Part shown: in pieces, positions 8,528 through 15,595 of the stretch
How positions within the stretch are numbered: the stretch's first letter is position 1
Layout of the letters: each line of letters opens with the position of its first letter
Assembly (NCBI GenBank): GCA_049700155.1
Contig: JBNAVX010000044.1
Location: 1 to 18,903 of the forward strand
Direction: 5' to 3'
DNA from: JACAEY01 sp049700155
GTDB lineage: Bacteria; Nitrospirota; Thermodesulfovibrionia; Thermodesulfovibrionales; SM23-35
DNA: 18,903 nucleotides
Position numbers and translations under genes: made by a program
The notes under the pieces: model-generated
Told to the model about the DNA's origin: nothing
The model's database searches: none
The model's input: only the letters and a program-made list of their open reading frames with translations

Positions 8528-8601
8528 CAAATTACAAATGTATAACAATAACCAAATATAAAATAGAGAAGAGTTTCAGTATGTTTGGTTATTGTAATTT
8601 G
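8528..8601. repeat. Inverted repeat between mshN and mshE
   Basis: caataaccaaa (8546-8556) pairs perfectly with tttggttattg (8584-8594). Outer arms caaatta (8528-8534) and taatttg (8595-8601) also pair, with an extra 11 bases on the left side. This AT-rich palindrome begins right after the mshN stop and occupies most of the 101-bp gap; it is not followed by a T run and does not look like a terminator. Confidence 0.5.
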
Positions 8602-8627
8602 ATTATCGGTAATTTTCTCTGAAAGAC

Positions 8628-10367
8628 ATGGCTGAACAGAAAAAGAGTTTTAGTGACTTTTTGATAGAGCAGGGAATCATCTCTCATGAACAGTTAAAAA
8701 AGGCACTTCATGAACAAAAAATGAGAGGAGAGAGACTTGAAAAGACTATTGTTCGACTGAAGTTTGCAGATGAAGAACCTGTAATTAAAGCCCTTGCTGA
8801 CTATTTCGATCTGCCATATGTTGACCTTGACACATATATTATTGATGAAGAGATTACAAAGATTATTCCAGAAGAGATGGCAAGGCGCCACATTTTAATA
8901 CCCCTCTTCAAGATTGCTGATACTCTAACAGTAGCTGTCTCTGACCCGTTGAACATCATAGCAATAGACGAGGTCAGAAATAAGGCAAAGACTGACATCG
9001 AGATAGCACTGAGCACAGAAGATAAGATCACGAGAGCAATTGAACGGCATTACGGAGTTGCCACATCTATACTGGAAAAAACTCTTAGAAAATTTTCAGG
9101 GGAAGGTACTGATGCTATATCAGTAGAACCTTCTGATTATAGAAAAACATATGACCTTTCTACAAAAGACACACTAACAAGTATTACCGAGGATGCCCCT
9201 GCTTCTAAGTTATTTGACTTATTAATGATTCAGGCAATTAAAGACCGAGCTAGTGATATCCACATTGAGCCTGATGGAAAGGCATTACGTATTCGTCTCC
9301 GAATAGATGGTCTTCTATATGAGTTTCTTACACTTCCAAAACAGGTTCATCCTTCTTTGACCTCAAGGATTAAGGTCCTTGCTGAGATGGACATTGCAGA
9401 GACCCGGTTACCTCAAGATGGTAACTTCAATGTGAAGATGGATAATCGCAGTTTTGAGATAAGGGTATCTACATTTCCAACTATATACGGTGAAAATGTT
9501 GTTTTGCGAATACTTGATCAAACAAGTCCCCTAATGAAATTAGAAGACCTGGGCTTTACAGAAGATATGCTACGCCGTTACAAACAATTAATAAGGAGAC
9601 CTAATGGGATCATTCTTGTAACAGGACCTACAGGAAGTGGTAAGACCACCACGCTTTATGCCTCTCTGAATATGATTAACTCACTTGACAAGAATATAAT
9701 CACAATTGAGGACCCTGTTGAATACAGACTTCCATTAATCAGACAGACACAGGTGAATATTAAAGCAGGGATTACTTTTGCCACAGGTCTGAGGTCAATT
9801 CTCCGTCAGGATCCAGACGTTGTTATGGTCGGTGAGATAAGGGACCTGGAGACTGCAGAGATAGCTGTACAGGCGGCATTGACAGGACATCTCGTTGTAA
9901 GCACACTCCATACAAATGATGCCCCAGAAGCGATAACAAGACTAAAAGATATCGGCGTTGAGCCCTATCTTATCTCTTCATCAGTAGTTGGTGTTCTTGC
10001 ACAGCGACTTGTCAGGGCTATCTGCCCGCAGTGCAAAACTACTTTCAAGGCTGACCAGAATATGCTTGATGAGTTAAACAAGGATTTCCCAGAGATGAAA
10101 GGTCCTGTTACCCTTTATAAGGGCAAAGGTTGTAAGAACTGTAAACAGTCAGGATACCTTGGAAGGACAGGAATATTTGAACTTTTGATTGTGGACGAGA
10201 AGATTAAACAATTGATCTCAGAAAAGGCTTCAGCCCAAAAGATACGTGATACAGCACGTGAGACTATGGGTATGCTATCTCTAAGAGAAGACGGTATTTT
10301 GAAGGCTTTAAAAGGAATAACCACACTTGAGGAAGTAGACCGCGTAGCTTATAAGATGTCTATTTAG
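8628..10367 (+). CDS. mshE: MshE/PilB-like pilus extension ATPase
   Basis: This is the hexameric cytoplasmic ATPase that powers pilus extension. The N-terminal MshEN/T2SSE_N region (about 1-150) has two helix-rich repeats, but the RLG motifs that bind c-di-GMP in Vibrio MshE are degenerate (SFS and RLE). The ATPase core has Walker A GPTGSGKT (about 333-341), the Asp box near 360, Walker B DPDVVMVGEIRD (about 394-405) and the His box STLHTNDAPEAITRL (about 424). Two CxxC pairs (CPQC about 466, CKNC about 502) form the zinc-binding C-domain of GspE/PilB proteins. Its length of 579 residues is normal. It ends the + operon, and mshG, which follows mshE in Vibrio, is absent here. The stop is 12 bases from a convergent gene with no visible terminator between them. 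Confidence 0.94.
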   Translation: MAEQKKSFSDFLIEQGIISHEQLKKALHEQKMRGERLEKTIVRLKFADEEPVIKALADYFDLPYVDLDTYIIDEEITKIIPEEMARRHILIPLFKIADTLTVAVSDPLNIIAIDEVRNKAKTDIEIALSTEDKITRAIERHYGVATSILEKTLRKFSGEGTDAISVEPSDYRKTYDLSTKDTLTSITEDAPASKLFDLLMIQAIKDRASDIHIEPDGKALRIRLRIDGLLYEFLTLPKQVHPSLTSRIKVLAEMDIAETRLPQDGNFNVKMDNRSFEIRVSTFPTIYGENVVLRILDQTSPLMKLEDLGFTEDMLRRYKQLIRRPNGIILVTGPTGSGKTTTLYASLNMINSLDKNIITIEDPVEYRLPLIRQTQVNIKAGITFATGLRSILRQDPDVVMVGEIRDLETAEIAVQAALTGHLVVSTLHTNDAPEAITRLKDIGVEPYLISSSVVGVLAQRLVRAICPQCKTTFKADQNMLDELNKDFPEMKGPVTLYKGKGCKNCKQSGYLGRTGIFELLIVDEKIKQLISEKASAQKIRDTARETMGMLSLREDGILKALKGITTLEEVDRVAYKMSI

Positions 10368-10379
10368 TTTTTCTTTTTC

Positions 10380-11057
10380 TCATCTAAAAAGATTGTATTT
10401 GATTATCCAGTACAAAGCTGCTACCCCATCTTTCCACTTTATCTTTTTCCCTTCAGAGTAATTCCTGCCCCAGTAAGAAATTGATACCTCATAGATACGA
10501 CAGCCCATCTTGGCTACCTTTGCAGTAATCTCTGGTTCAAATCCAAAACGGTTACTTTCGATCTTAACCTTCTTCAGTATTTCCGCTCTAAAGACCTTAT
10601 ATCCTGTCTCCATATCTGAAAGATTCAAATCAGTAAGCATATTGGATAATGTGGTGATAATCTTATTTCCAACAGCATGCCAGAAAAAGAGAACCCTGTG
10701 CGTCTCACCTGAGAACCTTGAACCATAGACAACATCTGCCTTTCCATCAAGTATAGGAGAAATCAATCGTGGATACTCAACAGGGTCATATTCAAGGTCT
10801 GCATCTTGAATAATAACTATGTCACCTGTTATATGAGGAATAGCAGTTCTGATTGCTGCCCCTTTACCCTTATTTCTTTCATGAGTAAAAAGCTTTATAC
10901 CTTCTTTGTATTTCTCTATAACTTCCTTTGTCCCATCTGTTGAGCCATCATCTACAACGATTATCTCTTTTTCATAAGGGGATTTTTTTACTTTTTCAAT
11001 TATGTCTGAGATTGTTTTAACCTCGTTATAAACAGGTATTATCACACTGAGCTTCAA
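10380..11057 (-). CDS. Family 2 glycosyltransferase, DPM1-like (polyprenyl-phosphate sugar synthase)
   Basis: This GT-A fold glycosyltransferase has the N-terminal SVIIPVYNE motif, the nucleotide-binding DDGSTDGT (about residues 37-44), a KGKGAAIRTA loop and the metal-binding QDADLEYDP motif (about 90-98). At 225 residues with no C-terminal membrane helices it resembles DPM1-type enzymes, which load a sugar from a nucleotide donor onto polyprenyl phosphate at the inner face of the membrane. The start is TTG at 11057, chosen because aggagga lies about 6-12 bases upstream (cctcct at 11065-11070 on the + strand). It overlaps the preceding methyltransferase by 32 bases. It is last in the pilin-yfhO-methyltransferase-glycosyltransferase unit. 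The sugar cannot be read from sequence. Confidence 0.88.
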   Translation of the reverse strand: MKLSVIIPVYNEVKTISDIIEKVKKSPYEKEIIVVDDGSTDGTKEVIEKYKEGIKLFTHERNKGKGAAIRTAIPHITGDIVIIQDADLEYDPVEYPRLISPILDGKADVVYGSRFSGETHRVLFFWHAVGNKIITTLSNMLTDLNLSDMETGYKVFRAEILKKVKIESNRFGFEPEITAKVAKMGCRIYEVSISYWGRNYSEGKKIKWKDGVAALYWIIKYNLFR

Positions 11058-11769
11058 AGATATTCCTCCTCTTTTCTCCTACTGCGATTATGGATAGTCC
11101 AATAAAAGATGGCACAATCTTTTCCAATCTTAAAAGAATAGGAACAAATTTATTGAAGATTTTTATCTGTTTTCGCGATAAAAAACGCCTTTTCAGGATA
11201 TTACCATTTATAAACCAGCCTATAATCCCTGATATGTTAAAGAAATCAATATATAGAATTTTAAAAGAACATGACTTGAGCTTCTTAATTACTTCACTTT
11301 TATTATATCTTCTGAAATGTCCAAGCTCATGATCAAGGGGATTGTAAAGAATCTTTAGTGCAGGAATAATAATGATTAGCTTTCCATCAAAAGGAAGCAA
11401 CTGATAAAATTTTTTTAAAGCAGACTCATCATCCTCTATATGTTCAAGAACATTGCAACATACAATGGTATCAATAGCATTATATAAATCCCTTGAAGGA
11501 TTCTCTGTAATGTTCCACATAATAGACCCCTGAAAATTGGGATTATCTTTGAATTTTTTCTCAACAATCTGAAGATATTCTATATTTATGTCAGAAACAA
11601 ATACCTTTCCGTAACTCAATAGCAGTCCTGTAATATTACCGATTCCACATCCGACCTCAAGTATCCTTTTACCAATCCATGGTTTCATCTTCTGGAATAT
11701 CCATCTATTATAGGCATCAGCCTCTTTTAAGAGATTCAGGGTATATGTGTCTGCTCTTTCAAAGTTCAT
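11026..11769 (-). CDS. Class I SAM-dependent methyltransferase
   Basis: The Rossmann-fold methyltransferase motif I is ILEVGCGIGNITG (about residues 39-51). An acidic residue ends beta-2 (VSDINIEYL), and motif IV/V follows (TIVCCNVLEHIEDDESALKKFYQLLPFDGKLIIIIP). This pattern fits the Methyltransf_11/UbiG-like group that methylates small molecules, sugars or lipids. ATG at 11769 has gcagga just upstream. It lies between the yfhO-like gene and a DPM1-like glycosyltransferase, so a role in modifying a lipid-linked sugar is plausible, but the substrate is unknown. The C-terminal 60 residues are hydrophobic and basic and may lie against the membrane. Confidence 0.87.
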   Translation of the reverse strand: MNFERADTYTLNLLKEADAYNRWIFQKMKPWIGKRILEVGCGIGNITGLLLSYGKVFVSDINIEYLQIVEKKFKDNPNFQGSIMWNITENPSRDLYNAIDTIVCCNVLEHIEDDESALKKFYQLLPFDGKLIIIIPALKILYNPLDHELGHFRRYNKSEVIKKLKSCSFKILYIDFFNISGIIGWFINGNILKRRFLSRKQIKIFNKFVPILLRLEKIVPSFIGLSIIAVGEKRRNIFEAQCDNTCL

Positions 11770-11802
11770 AAATCCTGCTTACTCAAATAATGAAGATATT
11801 GC

Positions 11803-14264
11803 TTAAAGAAAATTCTCTAACCGTTTCCGTCGTCCGTAAAGAATAAAAAATCCTATAATTACACAGCCTATTACTCCAGAAATTGATATTATAGCCCCTA
11901 ATTTAAAACTTAAAGGGTCGTACACAAATTCTACCTTCTGGATCCCTGCTTTTACAGGAACTGCTCGGAAATTATAGTCAGCGCGGTAGATTTTTTCTTC
12001 TTTCCCATTTATATATACCTTCCATCCGGGAAAATAAGTATCATTTAATACTAAAAAGGCATCATTATTTGACTTTACAAGAAGGTTAAGCTTGTTATTA
12101 CTTTCGTAAAGGAATTCTACCAACCCCCCTTCTATTCCCCCCTTACCAAGGGGGGACAAAGGGAGGTTAAAACCCTTACCAAGGGGGGACAAAGGGGAGG
12201 GTGTATTAAAATTAGGTCCTTTTTCTAAAAAGACGACCTTTTTAGGGTTGAAATCCTTCTTCTTAATCTCTGTGAGGATATCTTTTGAATCCATAATTTT
12301 AAAGTCTTTTACTAACCATGCTCTTGGAATATAAGAATTATTCCTGTATAACTTGATAGTATTTTCTTTAAGAAGGTCATCTCTTTTCCCTTTAAGATTT
12401 TCAGTTCTTGCATAAATGAGCTCAAGATTTGGGTCGCTTTCAATTGGCGTAACTGATATGACATACTTTACACCATAAAGGTCAATCAGATTAGTCGCTG
12501 AGATTGAAGGTGTTTCAGTCAATGCCCTGTATAGTTCATCTGTTCTTTTCAGATGGATAACATCTATTCCCCAGATATCATGTATTCTATAAAGTTGGTT
12601 CATAGACGGTAGATGTTTTTCTTTTAAATAATCTATATAAGTTGCATTCCCAATTAGTATGGGAACATCCATGGAGATAGTCTTCGCAGTTGTAAATACC
12701 CTGAATTGTCCTTTATCTGAAGATATCATCTCTAATATTCTGGTCTTTTTAAAATATTCTGTCGTCTTTTCCTTACCATAAAAACCCATATTTCCAAATA
12801 AGTCAGCAGTTAAAAATATAATTAATAAAAACCTTATCCAATTTTTCCATTTCATCTCTTGACCAACCCTGAGTAAGAGAAAGAAAACCGTAAGATAGAA
12901 AAAAAATCTTTTTGAATTGTATAGATTAACTAAAGCATAATTAAAATCAGGGAAGTTAATACCCTTTAATTTCATAAAGTGTTCAATCTCTTCATTTCCA
13001 AGAACTAGTAATAGTAGTAATAATCCAGAGATAAATGCAGAGATAATAAGGAAATTGTTAAATTTTTTACCCTTATCCTTTTTTATTAGCGAAACAACAT
13101 TGTCAAAGCCGAGACCTGCTGTTATAGAGAGTACAAGGATGAAGATAAACAAAAATTTGACTGGATAACGGATACTATCAAAGAAAGGGAAATACTTAAA
13201 TAGGAATTGATATAAAGGATTATAACGTCCGAGTGCCAGAAATATAGAAAAAAGCATGAGCGATAAGAAGAGTTTTCTATTTTTGCCATATATAAAATAG
13301 ACAGTGCTGAGGATAAATGGGAGCCCACCTGTATATAATGTCTTCAGCCAGCATTGAGTTACCCAGTATTTCTTTATATCTAAAAAATATCCATATGCAT
13401 CAGGAAGAAAAAATAATAGCATATCCTTTAGTGCAAAACTCCATGTTGTTGCTTCATGGAAAGAGATACCTCCATGCCTAACAGAATGATATATCAATTC
13501 AACAAAAGGGACTAATTGGACTGCAGAGAAGATTAGAAATATTATTGAGACGATTAACAGAGTCTTTATACCATATCTTAATTTTTCAATTAGATAGTCC
13601 TTTTTAAAAGAATTGTAAGAAACTAGAAAAACAACCATGAAAAAAAGGATGAAGAAGATGCCATACACTATTTCTACCCCACCCCCGAGAAAGGAAATTG
13701 TAAGGAAAATACCTGTAACGACTTTATTTTTAAATCCAGGAAATACAACCGCCCTTCTAAAAAACATCATAATCAGTGGGGTCCAGATTACAGATAAGAG
13801 ACAACTAAGAAGGGAGTGCACAGAAAGGAGATAGCCACTTAGCATAAATATAAGACCTGAGATGATAGCCCCTGTGTTGCTCGCTTTCAAATCTTTTAGG
13901 AAAAGATATGTGAAAAAGCCACCAAGGAAAAAGTGGAGAATAATGATGATGTTAAAGGCAATGTCAAAAGGTAGGACAAAGAAGAGACTGTTCAGAGGAT
14001 ATAAAATAGCATTTTGGGGGTTTGCAAAAAAGGGATGTCCAGAGAACTGGTAAGGATTCCATAGAGGAAAATCACCATTCTTTATGCTTTCTACCCAGAA
14101 GAATCGAGGTGGGATGAAATATGGTCCGAGGTCTCTCTCTATGAAAAGAAATCTGTCTCTCAGGACATCATAAAAAAAAAGATGGCTATTGGTAAAAAGA
14201 TAAAAATAATCAGAAAATTATTAGATTTAAACTTTATTTTATTTACTTTTAGAAAATCAATCAC
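11803..14264 (-). CDS. YfhO-family multi-pass membrane protein, frame interrupted at an A9 run
   Basis: This large polytopic membrane protein of the YfhO family (GT-C-like) has a soluble C-terminal domain and a final transmembrane helix. The family signature lies upstream of any usual start: reading from about 14171 down gives FFYDVLRDRF, then DFPLWNPYQFSGHPFFANPQ, then the YPLN motif. The first membrane helix (NFLIIFIFLPIAIFFF) is in a different frame, opened by GTG at 14264, and stops at 14162-14160. The two frames meet at the A9 run 14172-14180 (T9 in the sense strand); one extra base there gives a continuous protein of about 820 residues, the usual family length. Without it the longest frame starts at TTG 13890 and lacks the signature. 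Causes could be a base-calling error, slippage or a real mutation. Repeat-derived peptide occurs near the C-terminal domain (12121-12201). Bacillus/Listeria YfhO proteins transfer sugars, so pilin or glycan glycosylation is possible. Confidence 0.82.
12121..12201. repeat. GC-rich palindromic repeat inserted in frame, with two tandem units
   Basis: Two copies of cccttaccaaggggggacaa(aggg) lie at 12140-12163 and 12173-12196, exactly 33 bp apart, next to a palindromic ccccccttctattcccccc segment. Read in the yfhO-like gene (- strand) they encode SPLSPLGKG, LPLSPLGKG and GIEGGL, closely matching the peptide of the repeat at 895-950. Confidence 0.75.
14172..14180. other. A9 homopolymer at the frame junction of the yfhO-like gene
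   Basis: Nine consecutive A residues (nine T in the sense strand) lie exactly where the conserved YfhO N-terminus changes frame. One added base, or one -1 ribosomal shift, restores the full-length reading frame. Confidence 0.85.
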
Positions 14265-14284
14265 AAAGATTTACTTCTATCTTT

Positions 14285-14674
14285 CTACCATGTAGCGGTT
14301 GCAGCATATATTGATCCATATGTAGTAGGAGGCTGAGGTGTAGGTGTCAAAGTAAAAGTATATACATAACCTCCTACAGTCATCGTAAAATTATCAGCAT
14401 CATATGTATAAGAAAATCCTCGTAGTTCTGCCATTCCTGTTGTCCCAGCAATAACACCCATAGTATATGTTGCTGTTGTCCCACCAGTAATTCGCTGGCT
14501 GAATATCAGGGCATTTGCACTCCTTAATGACCCTAACACTCCCCTTGCTGTTCCATTTGCTGCCTGCTGGGTTAGATCGAGATACCGTGGTATAGCTACT
14601 GCTGCAAGGATTCCGATTATTACAATAATTACAATTAATTCAACCAAAGTAAACCCTTTTCTATTAAAACGCAT
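14285..14674 (-). CDS. mshA: MshA-like type IV major pilin, copy 2
   Basis: The short class III leader (RKG), cleavage before Phe, Glu at mature position 5 and the helix FTLVELIVIIVIIGILAAVAIP are those of type IV pilins. The following YLDLTQQAANGTARGVLGSLRSANALIFSQR matches the MshA pattern (conserved Gly-Ala-Leu/Asn motif after the helix), followed by a small beta domain and a C-terminal TW. At 129 residues it is short. GAGGT six bases before the ATG sets the start. It is paralogous to the pilin directly upstream (14710-15096), from which it is separated by 35 bp, and the yfhO-like gene begins about 20 bp after it. It is probably a structural subunit of the pilus built by the 232-10367 machinery. 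Confidence 0.9.
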   Translation of the reverse strand: MRFNRKGFTLVELIVIIVIIGILAAVAIPRYLDLTQQAANGTARGVLGSLRSANALIFSQRITGGTTATYTMGVIAGTTGMAELRGFSYTYDADNFTMTVGGYVYTFTLTPTPQPPTTYGSIYAATATW

Positions 14675-14709
14675 GTTTACCTCTTTATTAATAATTTATT
14701 TTCAATCCT

Positions 14710-15096
14710 TTACCATGTCGTAGTAGCAACACAGTAAATAGTTGCAGGGGTAGTAGGAGCTTGAGGATTTGTCGGGCTGAGGCTAAAAGAATATGAATAG
14801 CCACCTGCAGTCATGGTGAAGTATGTAGCATTATACGTATATTCAACACCCTGAACCTGTGCATTGTTAACTATATCTGTCCATCCATATGCAGCAGTTG
14901 TACCACCAATTATACGAGAAGCAAATAGTAAGCTATTTGCACTCCTTAGACCTCCAAGTACACCTCTTGCTGCACCATCTGCTGAACTTTTTGTCAGATC
15001 AAGGTATTTAGGGATTGCAACTGCAGCCAGGATACCAATAATTACAATAATAACAATCAGTTCAATCAGTGTAAAACCTTTCTTATTTCTTATCAT
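14710..15096 (-). CDS. mshA: MshA-like type IV major pilin, copy 1
   Basis: This is the first gene of the - strand unit, with class III leader MIRNKKG, cleavage before FTLIEL, and the helix LIVIIVIIGILAAVAIP. The segment after the helix (YLDLTKSSADGAARGVLGGLRSANSLLFASR) is nearly the same as in the second pilin. The two diverge in the beta domain but share GGYxYxFxLxPT and a final TW. GGAGGT lies 7 bases before the ATG, and a TTGACA promoter lies about 60 bp upstream. A strong binding site and first position suggest it is the more abundant subunit. Only one Cys is present near the end, so there is no C-terminal disulfide loop as in PilA. Confidence 0.91.
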   Translation of the reverse strand: MIRNKKGFTLIELIVIIVIIGILAAVAIPKYLDLTKSSADGAARGVLGGLRSANSLLFASRIIGGTTAAYGWTDIVNNAQVQGVEYTYNATYFTMTAGGYSYSFSLSPTNPQAPTTPATIYCVATTTW

Positions 15097-15127
15097 TCTT
15101 CATACCTCCATAATTATTCGTGCATCT

Positions 15128-15157
15128 ATATAACATAAAATTAAGTCAATTTGTCAA
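15128..15157 (-). promoter_or_regulatory. Sigma70-like promoter of the pilin unit
   Basis: On the - strand, TTGACA (15157-15152), an 18-bp spacer and TTATAT (15133-15128) lie about 30 bp before the first pilin start. A small inverted repeat, gaggt-N7-acctc at 15171-15187, lies just upstream of the -35 box and could be a regulator site. Confidence 0.6.
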
Positions 15158-15208
15158 GGCTTACCGTCACGAGGTAAACATCACCTCTTCCATAATAGAA
15201 TCCAAACT

Positions 15209-15366
15209 GTCATGCTGAACCTGTTTCAGCATCTCATAGTAATTCTTTTCTTAAATCTACCCAGTGAGAATTAAATTGTCTGTTGTCCTTTGTAATGTTT
15301 TTTTATTAATCCTTGAGATTATGAAACAATCTTGCCCTGAAGATTCTGAAACGAGTTCAGAATGAC
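15209..15366. repeat. MITE-like element with paired hairpin ends
   Basis: The left end (15209-15235, tgtcatgctgaacctgtttc...) and right end (15341-15366, agattctgaaacgagttcag...) are near reverse complements, and each also folds on itself (atgctgaa/ttcagcat; attctgaa/ttcagaat). The 105 bp between them hold no gene. It resembles a short palindromic repeat common in several Gram-negative genomes. A separate hairpin (gcggaa/ttccgc, 15406-15426) follows. It fills the divergent intergenic region together with the two promoters. Confidence 0.6.
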
Positions 15367-15440
15367 ATTTTTAAGGTTTAGAATGACATTCTGCAGGAAC
15401 GCATCGCGGAAAGGTTGTGCTTCCGCAAACTTTACATGGA

Positions 15441-15469
15441 TTGACATATCGTGAAAATTTTGATATTTT
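15441..15469 (+). promoter_or_regulatory. Possible sigma70-like promoter of the Fn3-SPOR gene
   Basis: TTGACA (15441-15446), a 17-bp spacer and TATTTT (15464-15469) lie about 100 bp upstream of the leader ORF. The -35 box is perfect; the -10 box matches 4 of 6. Confidence 0.45.
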
Positions 15470-15571
15470 TTATCATCGTTTAAAGAACAATGCTATTTTG
15501 AATATAAAAAATTTATAGAATGATTTTAAAAGTAAACATTCAAAAGGTTTTAGTTTAAAGGAGTTTACTAT

Positions 15572-15595
15572 ATGACTTTGAATTATTTTGCATGA
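15572..15595 (+). CDS. Seven-codon leader ORF overlapping the next start
   Basis: ATG at 15572 follows aaaggag (15557-15563) at good spacing and encodes MTLNYFA, then TGA at 15593-15595. The stop overlaps the ATG of the Fn3-SPOR gene (ATGA at 15592-15595), and that ATG has no ribosome binding site of its own. This fits translational coupling through a short leader. It may be chance, since AT-rich DNA gives many short frames. Confidence 0.45.
   Translation: MTLNYFA

Noticed and set aside
14020..14040. gcaaacc-like GEMM core on the - strand
   Set aside because: It lies within the conserved YfhO ANPQ coding motif and has no GAAA helix or GACGC linker.
13637..14053. Small + strand frames opposite the yfhO-like gene
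   Set aside because: They are antisense to clearly conserved YfhO coding sequence, are Lys/Arg-rich and have no ribosome binding sites.
15177..15440. CRISPR array in the repeat-rich intergenic region
   Set aside because: The repeats are inverted, not direct, and there is no regular spacing or cas gene.
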